The notes beneath the pieces are model-generated. The model had not been told where the DNA came from. It saw only the letters and a list, made by a program, of their open reading frames with translations, and ran no database searches. From the NCBI GenBank assembly GCA_014382585.1, contig JACNJL010000026.1:82746-146745 (forward strand): a DNA stretch of 64,000 nt. The letters are read 5' to 3'. Below are positions 9,416 through 19,060 of this stretch, in pieces (position 1 is the first letter of the stretch; each line of letters starts with the position of its first letter). This DNA is from Limisphaerales bacterium (GTDB lineage: Bacteria; Verrucomicrobiota; Verrucomicrobiia; Limisphaerales; UBA1100). A program made the translations under genes and the position numbers.

Positions 9416-11410
9416 ATGCAGGACACCGAACAACTTGAAACGGCGGAGAACGCCAAAGTCAAACAGGCCGCCACCACGGTGAAATATATTTTCGTCGGCA
9501 TCCTGTTCGTCATCAATGGCTTTATTGCTGATTGGTTTCTCGGATCGGAATCCAGCGTGGGTGACCTGAGCGCCATGATCGGTGCGTTCATTCTTGGCAT
9601 TCGCATCTTTCGCACCACCATACATGATTTGCGGCAAGGACTGCTCACCACCAATGAGCTGGTGGCCATCGCGGTGTTGGCAACGTTTTCATCGGGCGAA
9701 TATCACGCCGCCGGGCTCGTGGCATTTTTCATGTTGCTCGGTGAAATGATTGAGAGCCGAACCGCTTCCGGGGCCAAGGAAGCTATTCGCCGATTGATGA
9801 AGCTGACGCCCACCCGAGCCATTCGGATCGTGGATGGCGTTGAGGAAGAAGTGGCGGCGGTGGACCTCGCCGTGGGCGATCGCATCCGCGTGCGGCCGGG
9901 CGACAATGTGCCTGCGGATGGTGAGATTCTTCTGGGCACCGGATCGATCAATCAAGCCAACATCACCGGTGAATCGCTGCCGGTGGATAAGCAACCCGGC
10001 GACAATGTTTTTCAGGGCACGATCAATCTGGACGGGATGTTGGAAGTCAACGTCACCAAAGTCGGGGAGCAAACGGAATTTGGCCGGGTGCGCGAATTGA
10101 TTTTACAGGCGGCGCAATCCAAGACGCAGCTGATGAAAATTGTGGATCAGTACATGGGATTTTACACGCCGTTGGTGTTGGTCATTGGCGCGTTGGTTTG
10201 GGCCTTCACGCAGGATTTGAACCGCGTGATCTCTGTGTTCATTGTGTCCAGCCCCGTGGCTTTTATCCTCGCCACTCCCACTGCGATGGTGGCTGCGGTG
10301 GCCACTGCGTCGCGTTTGGGGATTCTCATCAAGCAGGTGAGTGATATTGAATTAGCTGCGAAGATCAACGCGTTTGTATTTGATAAAACCGGCACCATCA
10401 CCACAGGCACCCTGACGGTGAGTCGTTTGGCTCCGGTGGAAGGGGTAACCCGCGCCGAGTTGTTACTGGCAACCGCGACGGCGGAACAATACAGCAATCA
10501 CCCCACCGCAAAAGCGATTGGGAAACTGGCAGCGGAAGCGGGGTTGAAGCTCTCTGATCCAAAAGATTTTAAGGAAATCGCCGGTAAAGGCGTGCAGGCC
10601 ACAGTGGACGGTGCCAAGATTTTGGTGGGCCGGGAAATGTGGCTCAACGAAATTGGCGTGACCGGTGATCTCACCGGCTCGGTAGATATTGATGAAGCCG
10701 CCGGATACAGTTTGGTGTTTGTTAGTCGCAACGGGGAATTCATCGGCTGGGTGGGGATGACCGATGAGATCCGCACTGAGGCGGCCGAGTCGCTGTCGGA
10801 ATTGCGGCATGAAGGTGTGCGCCGCCTTGCGATTGTCTCCGGTGACCGTACGCCGGTGGCCGAGCGTGTGGCCGCCGAGGTGGGCTGCGAAGAGGTGCGC
10901 GCGGAATGTTTGCCCGGCCAAAAAGTGGAATACGTTCAGGATATCCGATCCAAGGGTTACAAGGTTGCCTTCGTGGGTGATGGCGTGAACGATGCCCCCG
11001 CGCTCAAGGCAGGCGATATCGGCATCGCTATGGGCGCAGCTGGCAGTGATGTGGCCATTCAAAGTGCCACCATCGCGCTGATGAATAATGATCTGCGGCG
11101 TCTTCCCTTTTTAGTGCATCTCTCCCGGATGACACGCAGCGTGATTAACCAGAATTTTATTTTTGGAATTCTGTTTGTCATCATCGGGCTGGTTCTGGCC
11201 ACGTTGAGTTACATCACTCCGGTGAAGGCAGCCATGTTGAATGTGGCCGGCTCGTTGATCGTGGTATTCAATAGTGCCCGACTGGTTCGTGAAGGTGAGG
11301 AATTTGATCCGTTTGAAGAAGGGCGCGAGTCCGAGCCCGAGGCTAAGGATTCAGAACCGGCCGAGATCGAAATTGGGGCAGAGCCCAAATTGGCAGTGGA
11401 GACGGACTAA
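9416..11410 (+). CDS. P1B-type heavy-metal-like P-type ATPase lacking the CPC motif
   Basis: 664 residues with the P1B layout: no N-terminal HMA domain, TGES in the actuator domain, phosphorylation site DKTGT (Asp323), the P1B-specific HP dipeptide in SNHPTAK, GDGVNDAP in the hinge, and a final helix containing NVAGSLIVVFNSARL. The metal-coordinating CPC of the sixth helix is replaced by S-P-V (Ser279-Pro280-Val281, in VSSPVAFILATPTA), so both cysteines are missing. Catalytic residues are intact, so it should be an active pump, but its substrate cannot be assigned from the usual code. The C-terminal tail is acidic. It sits between three SPFH genes and an ABC ATPase. Confidence 0.9.
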   Translation: MQDTEQLETAENAKVKQAATTVKYIFVGILFVINGFIADWFLGSESSVGDLSAMIGAFILGIRIFRTTIHDLRQGLLTTNELVAIAVLATFSSGEYHAAGLVAFFMLLGEMIESRTASGAKEAIRRLMKLTPTRAIRIVDGVEEEVAAVDLAVGDRIRVRPGDNVPADGEILLGTGSINQANITGESLPVDKQPGDNVFQGTINLDGMLEVNVTKVGEQTEFGRVRELILQAAQSKTQLMKIVDQYMGFYTPLVLVIGALVWAFTQDLNRVISVFIVSSPVAFILATPTAMVAAVATASRLGILIKQVSDIELAAKINAFVFDKTGTITTGTLTVSRLAPVEGVTRAELLLATATAEQYSNHPTAKAIGKLAAEAGLKLSDPKDFKEIAGKGVQATVDGAKILVGREMWLNEIGVTGDLTGSVDIDEAAGYSLVFVSRNGEFIGWVGMTDEIRTEAAESLSELRHEGVRRLAIVSGDRTPVAERVAAEVGCEEVRAECLPGQKVEYVQDIRSKGYKVAFVGDGVNDAPALKAGDIGIAMGAAGSDVAIQSATIALMNNDLRRLPFLVHLSRMTRSVINQNFIFGILFVIIGLVLATLSYITPVKAAMLNVAGSLIVVFNSARLVREGEEFDPFEEGRESEPEAKDSEPAEIEIGAEPKLAVETD

Positions 11411-11424
11411 TTTGATTCCCGCTT

Positions 11425-12624
11425 ATGGTTGAAACACAAACACAAGATACATCGCGCGAAACCGAAGGCGGGGCGATCGTACGGGTTGACAATTTGGTCA
11501 AAGTATTTCGCGATTTCTGGGGACGGCCCAAAGCGCGCGCGGTAAATGGGGTGAACTTCGAGGTGCGCACCGGCGAGGTTTTCGGCTTGCTGGGCCCTAA
11601 TGGCTCGGGGAAATCCACCACCATCAAAATGATGCTCGGCCTGCTCAATCCGACCAAGGGATTCATCGACATTTTTGGCCAAAGCCCGCGTGATGTGAAA
11701 ACGAAAGAACGGATCGGGTATCTGCCGGAGGAATCGTATCTTTACAAGTATTTGAATTCAACTGAGACGCTGGATTTTTTTGGCGGTTTGTTTGCGCTGG
11801 ATTCCAAAGAGAAAAAAATCCGATCAGAACAATTGTTGGACATGGTGGGACTCACCGCCACGCAAATGCGGACAGTGGGTGAGTTTTCCAAAGGTATGCA
11901 GCGCCGGATCGGGTTGGCTCAAGCGTTGATCAACGATCCTGATCTGGTGATTCTCGATGAACCCACCAGTGGTTTGGATCCGGTGGGTTGCCGGGAAATT
12001 AAGGATCTCATTCTCAACCTCAAAGCGCGGGGGAAGACGGTTATCCTGTCCAGTCATCTGCTCGCTGACGTGGAGGATGTGTGCGATCGCGCAGTGATTT
12101 ATTATGGCGGCAAAATTCAACAGTACGGAACGCTGGAGGAATTGCTGACCGAACGCGACACCATTCGCTTCACGCTTCCTGCGTTGTCCGAGAAAGCCCA
12201 GCAGGAAGTCATGAACGTCCTTGGTAAACACGTGGCCAAAGATCAGGTGCGCGTGGAAAACCCGACTCAAAACCTGGAAAGCTTTTTCCTGAACGTGGTG
12301 GAAAATGCTATCGCGAAGGACGAGGGGACCTCCGGCTCCACGGCGGGTAATGAGGTGGCTGAATTTTTGCGGGCGGATGATCCGTTGCCCACGCAGGCAG
12401 ACAAGATGCTTGAGCGGCTTGCCGAAAAGGAATCCGCCAAAACCGTCCCCACCCCGGCTGAGCCCGTGCCGGAGAAGCCAAAAGTGGACACCGCTAAACT
12501 TGATTCCCTCTCCGGTGACGAGACTAAGAAAGAGCTCGTCAAACGGGATTCAGGAAAAACTAAACAATCACAATCCCTCGACGAGGCCGATGACAAACTC
12601 TCCGGTCTGCTCGGCGGCGATTGA
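11425..12624 (+). CDS. ABC transporter ATP-binding protein
   Basis: 399 residues. The nucleotide-binding domain occupies about 15-245: Walker A GPNGSGKS (57-64), signature FSKGMQRR, Walker B and D-loop LVILDEPTSGLDP, and switch His in LSSHLLADVEDVCD. This fits the CcmA/NatA class that serves ABC-2 permeases. The last 100 residues are acidic, Pro/Lys-rich and probably disordered, which is longer than the family norm. It is the only ATPase of this class in the operon and lies 23 bases before one ABC-2 permease (12648), with a second at 3347. I infer a heterodimeric exporter; substrate unknown. Confidence 0.9.
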   Translation: MVETQTQDTSRETEGGAIVRVDNLVKVFRDFWGRPKARAVNGVNFEVRTGEVFGLLGPNGSGKSTTIKMMLGLLNPTKGFIDIFGQSPRDVKTKERIGYLPEESYLYKYLNSTETLDFFGGLFALDSKEKKIRSEQLLDMVGLTATQMRTVGEFSKGMQRRIGLAQALINDPDLVILDEPTSGLDPVGCREIKDLILNLKARGKTVILSSHLLADVEDVCDRAVIYYGGKIQQYGTLEELLTERDTIRFTLPALSEKAQQEVMNVLGKHVAKDQVRVENPTQNLESFFLNVVENAIAKDEGTSGSTAGNEVAEFLRADDPLPTQADKMLERLAEKESAKTVPTPAEPVPEKPKVDTAKLDSLSGDETKKELVKRDSGKTKQSQSLDEADDKLSGLLGGD

Positions 12625-12647
12625 TTCAACCTCGCCGACTTTGCACG

Positions 12648-14555
12648 ATGGACTTCAACCCCATTGAACACAGTTATTTAATGAGTTGGACCCGCGTTGC
12701 GTTGAGTGGCATGTTGCTGCTTGTCATCTGCGGCGGTATCGTGTGGGGTATTTTAGATTGTCGCGTTCGACACGTTGCCATGCTTACGTGGAAAACGGCG
12801 GTTCGCCTTCGTTTTATTTGGGTGATGATCATTCTTCTGTTGCTCGCTGTGGGCGGGCTGCCGGCTGTTTTGCGAGATGACGGCTCGGCCAAGGGCATGG
12901 CGCAAATCATCCTCACCTACACCCTGAGCATGACCACCGGCATTTTGGGGCTCTCCACGTTGTGGCTGGCGGTGGGCAGTATGGCGTCGGATATTGGCGG
13001 ATGCCAAATGCAGATGATAGTCACCAAACCCATCGCTCGCTGGCAAATCTGGCTGGGCAAATGGCTGGGCATCATGGGCCTAAACCTCGTCCTGTTAGGT
13101 TTGGCGGGAACGGTGGTGTACGCGATGGTGGAATACCGCGCGCGTGTGCTGACCAGTTCCCAATACGAACGGCTCAAAGATCGGACTGATGATGAAATTA
13201 AACAGGATGTCACCAAGGCATTGAGGGAAAACCGGGTTCGGGTTGAAGAGGTGTTTGTGCTTCAGGAAGAGAAACGCCAATTAAAGTTGGACGACAATCA
13301 AAGACCGATATTTCAGCCGATGGGTGCGCTTAAGCAATTGTTGGCGGGTTTGCCGGAGCGTGAACTGCGAACGCAAGTGCTGGTCGCCCGGGCTCCGCTG
13401 GAATTGGTGGATGTAAAAATAATGGAGCGGAGCGGGAACAGTATGAATTCCAGTTCGTATAAAGACTGGAGGAAACTGCAGCGGGAAAATGATGAGCGAG
13501 TGGAATTAGCCAAAGCCCTAATGGAGGTTCAGGCGATGGCCCGGGCCGAGCAGGATCGCCGGGCAAATAAGGGGGGCGCTTTCGAGAATGTGGAGATTCC
13601 CCAGTCGCTGCCCTTTGATATTCAGCGGCAAATTCAAGACAGGGTGCGCATGGGATACCTGATCAGCTCACAAGTGATGCGGCCGGAAACCGCAAGGCAG
13701 TTTATCTTCCAAAAACCAAGGGGAGGGTTTGACGAAGACAGCGGGTTGGTTCTGAGATTTCAACTGTTGGATACTCGTATGAATTTCAAAGGGGATCGTC
13801 AATATCGTACCGTAGTGGGGTATGGGCCTTCAATCGATCAACCCGGCATTGAAATTGTGGGAAGCTATATTGCGCGAACCCAAATCGAGGAGGCGATGCT
13901 GGCCAAGGGATTTCGCCTTGGAGAAAATGGTGAACGCGAAGAGGTCAGCGTTTTTGGTGAGGATGGTAAATTGTATGTGAATGTGATGAATGCGGAAATT
14001 CCGCAACCGGAACAGGAATATATGGCCGCGCTGAAACTGCCATTTCTGAATGAAACCACCGGCGAGCTGGATCCTCGCGGCGTGGAGGTGATGTATTATG
14101 AGGGCGGATTTTTCAAAAATTACCTGCGCGCATTGGCTGTGGTATTTGCCTGGCTGGGTGCGTTGGCCGCGCTGGGGCTCATGGCCGCAAGCTTTATGTC
14201 CCTCCCTATGGCGGTGTTTGCCTGCACAGGAATCCTGCTCATTTCCTTTTGCACCGGATTGCTGAAAGACGTGGTGAAAGATGATACCATTATGCAGACC
14301 TATACCGACGGAGTGCACGACACTTCTGTGGTGGATATTTTTGCAATCAATTCATTTAAGGTGATGGTGGCAGTGATCTCACCAGTAAAGGATTACTCAC
14401 CGATTGGAGATCTCACCGAAGGCCGGGCCATCACTTGGGGGCAACTGGGCCGGGCCTATAGTTATATTTGGGGCGTAACGGGCCTCTTGATTTCCGGGCT
14501 CGGGATGCTAATCTTAACCCGCCGCCAACTGGCCATTACCGATACTACCGAATGA
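12648..14555 (+). CDS. ABC-2 type transporter permease, second of the operon
   Basis: I use the ATG at 12648 (635 residues) rather than an in-frame TTG 27 bases earlier that overlaps the ATPase gene. Membrane helices lie in about 15-170, including MASDIGGCQMQMIVTKPIARWQ, a phrase typical of ABC-2 permeases (compare SKPVGR in the 3347 gene). A soluble region of about 300 residues follows, then three or four C-terminal helices. It has the same plan as the 3347 permease, so the two look like paralogues forming a heterodimer with the ATPase just upstream. The ATG of the next gene overlaps the stop codon. Confidence 0.82.
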   Translation: MDFNPIEHSYLMSWTRVALSGMLLLVICGGIVWGILDCRVRHVAMLTWKTAVRLRFIWVMIILLLLAVGGLPAVLRDDGSAKGMAQIILTYTLSMTTGILGLSTLWLAVGSMASDIGGCQMQMIVTKPIARWQIWLGKWLGIMGLNLVLLGLAGTVVYAMVEYRARVLTSSQYERLKDRTDDEIKQDVTKALRENRVRVEEVFVLQEEKRQLKLDDNQRPIFQPMGALKQLLAGLPERELRTQVLVARAPLELVDVKIMERSGNSMNSSSYKDWRKLQRENDERVELAKALMEVQAMARAEQDRRANKGGAFENVEIPQSLPFDIQRQIQDRVRMGYLISSQVMRPETARQFIFQKPRGGFDEDSGLVLRFQLLDTRMNFKGDRQYRTVVGYGPSIDQPGIEIVGSYIARTQIEEAMLAKGFRLGENGEREEVSVFGEDGKLYVNVMNAEIPQPEQEYMAALKLPFLNETTGELDPRGVEVMYYEGGFFKNYLRALAVVFAWLGALAALGLMAASFMSLPMAVFACTGILLISFCTGLLKDVVKDDTIMQTYTDGVHDTSVVDIFAINSFKVMVAVISPVKDYSPIGDLTEGRAITWGQLGRAYSYIWGVTGLLISGLGMLILTRRQLAITDTTE

Positions 14556-16216
14556 CCGCACGCCGCGCCAATACCGTTGATAGCCTGCCCAAGCCCGCCT
14601 TGGCCGGGCTCATCGTGTTGTTGTTGGCATTGACGTTTGTTGTTCAAGGCCGGCTGAACGAGCAACGGGCCGAGCTGAGTCATAACTATCTCGAACCCTT
14701 GCAGAATGCCCCGCCCTTGCTGGTGCTTGCCACTCAGGCGTTGAGCGGGTTTCGCGGAATCATCTCCTCCTACCTTTGGCTGCGCGCAAACGAAGCCCAG
14801 CTGGAAAAACGGTATCAGGAACAAATGCAACTTTCCCAATGGGTCTCCCAACTTCAGCCCAATGTCCCCACGGTGTGGGCCAATCGTTCCTGGAACATGG
14901 CTTACAATATCTCGGTGAAACATCCCGATGGCGAAACCCGCTGGATATACGTGCAGGAGGGCATTCGGTTATTACGCGATGAAGGCATCCGTTACTGTCC
15001 GCAGGAGCCAATCATCTACCACGAGTTGGCCTGGATTTTCCAACACAAGGTTGGGCATAACATGGATGACCACCATCGTTTATATAAACGGCAATGGATG
15101 AACAACATGACCGCGGTACTGTGGGCCACACCCGAGGATGCCCGCAATTCCAATGGCGTCCCCAACTTTGATGAGCTAATCGACCCGCCCAATGACGAAG
15201 TGGCTGCGCGCGTGAAAGTGTTGCGCAAAAAATATCGGCTGGATCCGCGCGAAATCAAAGCGGTGGCCATTAAGTACGGCAGATCCAAGCTTCCCAACGG
15301 CAAGATCGTGAACGCCTTGGACTGGCGGATTCCTGAAACACATTCCATTTACTGGGCTCACCTCGGCCTCAAACGCTGTTCGCATAATCCATCCCGCGAG
15401 AAGGCGTTACGAAAGCTCGAGCGCATCATTTATCAATCGATGATGTATGCCTTCGAGCGCGGCAAGTTGAACTGGAACCCAATTGACAATCAGTACGAAT
15501 TTCAGAATGTCACCGGCCCTGGAGGTTCCACCCGGAATATGATGAACATCAGCGCCAGTTGGAGCACTATTCCCAATTTGGACATCACCACAAAAGCTCA
15601 TGAGGCTTATCAGGAGATGATCAAGCAGGCGCAGGAGACGCGCGGTGAGGATATTTCCAGCACCTTCGGAACGGCGCATTTTAATTTTTTGCGCCGCGCC
15701 GCCAACTGGTTCTACTACTACAACCGCGAAGAAGAAGCCCGCTATTGGCTGACAGTTTGCGCCAAGCTTTATCCGGGCAAAGTCCGGTTCTACCCCGGTT
15801 TTGATTTTGAGAATGACACGATAAACATGGATGAGTTTATCCGTTACAAGCTGGAGGAAGACGTGAAGCGAGGCAACTTCGACAAAACACAGGCCCTCTT
15901 CACCGGCTTACTGATTCGCCACTTTACCTTGCTGGGTGAAGGCGATGCGGAAGAGGCTGACTCCGCCTTGGGAATGGCCAAAGAAGTGGTGGACCGCTAT
16001 AATGCGCGATTTGCTAATGCCAAAGGCGGTCGAGTCTCCTTGCCTCCGTTTGAAGTCATTCGGATTCTACGGATGCGCGCCTTTCTCCTGGAAGAAAGTA
16101 AAGTGCGCGCAGCCATGCTGCGGACTGCCGTTGGGTTAGCCGAAGGCGAAATGCCCGAGGTGCCCACACCTCCGCCATCGCCGGGCCCCCAACCCCAACC
16201 CGGTCCCGGCCAGTAA
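14552..16216 (+). CDS. Membrane-anchored protein of unknown function in the ABC/SPFH operon
   Basis: The start overlaps the previous stop as ATGA (14552), giving 554 residues; the frame is open further upstream inside the permease gene, but that start is unlikely. One membrane helix (about 18-36) follows a short basic N-terminus. The rest is soluble, Trp/Tyr-rich and helical (WANRSWNMAYNISVKH, YHELAWIFQHKVGHNMDDH, RRAANWFYYYNREEEARYW), resembling divergent TPR or helical-repeat folds. It ends in a Pro-rich tail. I recognise no named family. Its tight coupling to the permease suggests an accessory subunit of the exporter. Confidence 0.75.
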   Translation: MTARRANTVDSLPKPALAGLIVLLLALTFVVQGRLNEQRAELSHNYLEPLQNAPPLLVLATQALSGFRGIISSYLWLRANEAQLEKRYQEQMQLSQWVSQLQPNVPTVWANRSWNMAYNISVKHPDGETRWIYVQEGIRLLRDEGIRYCPQEPIIYHELAWIFQHKVGHNMDDHHRLYKRQWMNNMTAVLWATPEDARNSNGVPNFDELIDPPNDEVAARVKVLRKKYRLDPREIKAVAIKYGRSKLPNGKIVNALDWRIPETHSIYWAHLGLKRCSHNPSREKALRKLERIIYQSMMYAFERGKLNWNPIDNQYEFQNVTGPGGSTRNMMNISASWSTIPNLDITTKAHEAYQEMIKQAQETRGEDISSTFGTAHFNFLRRAANWFYYYNREEEARYWLTVCAKLYPGKVRFYPGFDFENDTINMDEFIRYKLEEDVKRGNFDKTQALFTGLLIRHFTLLGEGDAEEADSALGMAKEVVDRYNARFANAKGGRVSLPPFEVIRILRMRAFLLEESKVRAAMLRTAVGLAEGEMPEVPTPPPSPGPQPQPGPGQ

Positions 16217-16261
16217 TAATCCCGGCTTGCCCCGGCGCGATTGGTGAACCACCTTTTCCCT

Positions 16262-17884
16262 ATGCGGATTGTTCAACTCATTTCCTGCTTCGCCGTCCTT
16301 TGCGCGGGATGCGGGAAGGCGGATGAAACCAACAAAGGCTCGGGGGGAGGTCAGCCGATTGATAAGAGCAAACAGGTACTTCGGCTCGGCAATTCATCGG
16401 AACCGGAAGGACTGGACCCGCAAATCGTTACCGGTGTGCCGGAGCATTTCATTCTGGCTGCGTTATTGGAAGGGTTGCTGAGCGAAAACCCCAAGACCCT
16501 TGCGCCTGAGCCGGGAGTGGCCGAGCGGTGGGAAATATCCGAGGACGGCCGCGAATACACCTTCCACTTTCGCGCAAATGCAAAATGGACCAATGGCGAT
16601 ACGGTGAAAGCCAGCGACTTTGCATACTCATACGAGCGGATGCTCACCCCGGAAATGGCCACCAAGTACGGCTACATGCTGCATGTGCTGAAAAATGCCA
16701 AGGCGTTTAACGAGGGCACATTGAAAGATTTTTCCAAAGTTGGCGTAAAGGCGGTGGATGACCGTACGCTTGTGCTTACGTTGGAGGAGTCCACTCCATA
16801 TTTTCTCCAGCTCATCAATCATTACTCGTGGTATCCGGTACACCCGCCCACCATCGAGAAGTTTGGTGGCATGACCCAGCGCGATTCTCAATGGACCCAG
16901 CCCAAAAATTACGTGGGCAACGGCAGCTTTCGCCTCAAGGAATGGAAGCTCAACGAGCACATTCTTGTTGAGAAAAACCCCCGCTACTGGGACGCGGACA
17001 AGGTCCGGCTGGAGAAGATTTATTTTCTACCCATCTCTAGTGCCGAGACTGAAGAAAAAATGTTTCGGGATGGCCAGTTGCACGTTACCCAGACCATTCC
17101 ACTCACCCGCATTGAGCATTACCAAAAAGAGGAGCCGCAAGTGCTGCGTGTGGATCCGTACCTCGGCACCTATTTTTATCGAGTGAATGTGAATCACAAA
17201 GCGTTGAAGGACAAACGCGTTCGACAGGCACTGGCGATGTCCATCAATCGCTATGAGATAACCCGCTTCGTGATGAAGGCCGGTCAGATTCCTGCTTATT
17301 ATATGACGCCGCCCGACACTGCCGGCTACACATCGAAGACCAAGTTCACCTTTGATCCTGACCGCGCGCGCCAGTTGCTGGCCGAGGCGGGCTATCCCAA
17401 TGGCCGAGGCTTCCCCAAGATTGATATTTACTACAACACCAGCGAAGCCCACAAACAAGTTGCCGAAGCGCTCCAGCAAATGTGGAAGAAAACCCTCAAT
17501 ATTGACATTGGGTTATTTAATCAGGAATGGAAAGTGTACTTGGACACCGTTAACAAAATTAAGTACGACGTGGCCCGCGCCGGATGGATTGGAGATTATA
17601 ATGACCCCAACACCTTCCTCGATATGTGGCTCACTGGCGGCGGCAACAACCAAACTGGCTGGTCCAATGCCCGCTACGACCGGCTGATCAATGAAGCCGG
17701 ACAGAGCAGCGATTCCACAGCGCGCTTCGAGAAATTTCAGAGGGCAGAGGCCATCCTGCTCGACGAAATGCCGGTCATCCCCATTTATTTTTATGTGAGC
17801 CTGTCCCTCGTGAAACCCAACGTGCGCGGCTGGCACCCGAACATCCTTGATCATCACCCCTACAAATACATCTATCTCGAGTAG
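16262..17884 (+). CDS. oppA: Oligopeptide ABC transporter substrate-binding lipoprotein (SBP_bac_5, OppA-like)
   Basis: The ATG at 16262 gives a 540-residue precursor whose N-terminus is a signal peptide ending VLCAGCG; the lipidated Cys would follow Ala-Gly, with Cys instead of Leu at -3, a slightly atypical lipobox. The mature part matches family 5 solute-binding proteins: GLDPQIVTG, AKWTNGDTVKASDFAYSYERML, DKRVRQALAMSINR and DYNDPNTFLDMW. It lies 45 bases after the unknown protein and 10 bases before oppB, in a complete opp set. Likely role: peptide capture outside the cytoplasmic membrane. Ligand size and identity cannot be read from the sequence. Confidence 0.93.
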   Translation: MRIVQLISCFAVLCAGCGKADETNKGSGGGQPIDKSKQVLRLGNSSEPEGLDPQIVTGVPEHFILAALLEGLLSENPKTLAPEPGVAERWEISEDGREYTFHFRANAKWTNGDTVKASDFAYSYERMLTPEMATKYGYMLHVLKNAKAFNEGTLKDFSKVGVKAVDDRTLVLTLEESTPYFLQLINHYSWYPVHPPTIEKFGGMTQRDSQWTQPKNYVGNGSFRLKEWKLNEHILVEKNPRYWDADKVRLEKIYFLPISSAETEEKMFRDGQLHVTQTIPLTRIEHYQKEEPQVLRVDPYLGTYFYRVNVNHKALKDKRVRQALAMSINRYEITRFVMKAGQIPAYYMTPPDTAGYTSKTKFTFDPDRARQLLAEAGYPNGRGFPKIDIYYNTSEAHKQVAEALQQMWKKTLNIDIGLFNQEWKVYLDTVNKIKYDVARAGWIGDYNDPNTFLDMWLTGGGNNQTGWSNARYDRLINEAGQSSDSTARFEKFQRAEAILLDEMPVIPIYFYVSLSLVKPNVRGWHPNILDHHPYKYIYLE

Positions 17885-17893
17885 CTGCGTGCA

Positions 17894-19060
17894 ATGATCC
17901 GGTATCTTTTCAAGCGGCTTATTATTTTTGTCCCGGTTCTCTGGGTCATTGCCACCATAACCTTTTTTATGGTTCGAATGGCGCCGGGCGATCCGTTCAG
18001 CGATGAAAAGGAAATGACCGAGGAAGTGCGCGATCGCATCAAGGCCTACTATGGGTTGGATCAGCCGCTTGGAAAACAATACCTCATTTATCTTGGCATA
18101 ATGGCCAAGGAGGTGAGTAAGCATCGGGTGACCTTTGCGACTGGTGAAAATGCTAAGGAATACCGGCGCGAGGATGTGAACGCCACCCTCCGCGTCACGG
18201 TCTCCGGCGTGGTCAAGACCGTGCAGGGCGACAGCCAATGGCTGACCCGGCCTTTGGATCAAAACGCCACTTCCGGCGTGCGCGAGGTGGAGGTGTTTCG
18301 CCGGGAACGCTCCGGTTTATTGCAGGGCGATCTCGGCCCATCCTTCAAGCACAAGGGCAAGAGTGTGAACGACATCATCCGCGAATCATTTCCCAAGAGT
18401 CTGGAGCTGGGCCTTTACTCGATGGCTATCGCGCTGTTGTTGGGCATCACCGCCGGTGCCATTGCGGCATTGAAACAAAACACCATCCTCGATTACGCCC
18501 CCATGTCGTTCGCGATGGTGGGCATTTGCCTGCCCACATTCGTGATGGGCCCGCTGCTGGTACTGGTTTTTGGCCTCTGGCTGGAATGGTTCCCCGTAGC
18601 CGGCTGGTCGGCTTGGGGCGCCGAAGGCTTTTTCCCCGAGGGCTGGCCCGGCGACCGCGTATTGCCGTCCTGCACGTTGGGGTTTTTCTACGCCGCCATG
18701 GTGGCTCGGCTCACCCGCGGCGGTATGCTCGAGACGCTTAGTCAGGATTTCATCAAGACCGCCCGTGCCAAGGGTCTCACCGAAACGCGTGTGGTGGTAA
18801 AGCACGCCTTGCGCGGCGGGTTGCTGCCTACCGTCAGTTTTCTCGGGCCCGCCTTCGCTGGGATTATCAGCGGCTCGTTTGTCATTGAAACCATCTTCCA
18901 AATCCCCGGACTTGGACGACATTTCATCGAGGCGGCGACTAACCGCGATTACACCCTCGTGCTCGGAACCGTGCTGTTTTACGCCACGCTTATTTTAATG
19001 CTCAACCTCATTGTCGACATTCTCCAAGCCTGGCTCAACCCCCGCATCCGAACCCAATGA
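17894..19060 (+). CDS. oppB: Oligopeptide ABC transporter permease OppB-like, with N-terminal insert
   Basis: 388 residues against about 305-340 for typical OppB/DppB. The N-terminal helix (MIRYLFKRLIIFVPVLWVIATITFFMV, in short runs) and the MAPGDPF motif are normal. About 55 extra residues at roughly 70-130 then precede the usual GDLGPSFKHKGKSV and the transmembrane core. The EAA loop is present (ARAKGLTETRVVVKHALRGGLLP), as is VIETIFQIPGLGR. The extra segment is polar and should lie outside the cytoplasm between TM1 and TM2. The stop overlaps oppC by 4 bases. Confidence 0.92.
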   Translation: MIRYLFKRLIIFVPVLWVIATITFFMVRMAPGDPFSDEKEMTEEVRDRIKAYYGLDQPLGKQYLIYLGIMAKEVSKHRVTFATGENAKEYRREDVNATLRVTVSGVVKTVQGDSQWLTRPLDQNATSGVREVEVFRRERSGLLQGDLGPSFKHKGKSVNDIIRESFPKSLELGLYSMAIALLLGITAGAIAALKQNTILDYAPMSFAMVGICLPTFVMGPLLVLVFGLWLEWFPVAGWSAWGAEGFFPEGWPGDRVLPSCTLGFFYAAMVARLTRGGMLETLSQDFIKTARAKGLTETRVVVKHALRGGLLPTVSFLGPAFAGIISGSFVIETIFQIPGLGRHFIEAATNRDYTLVLGTVLFYATLILMLNLIVDILQAWLNPRIRTQ

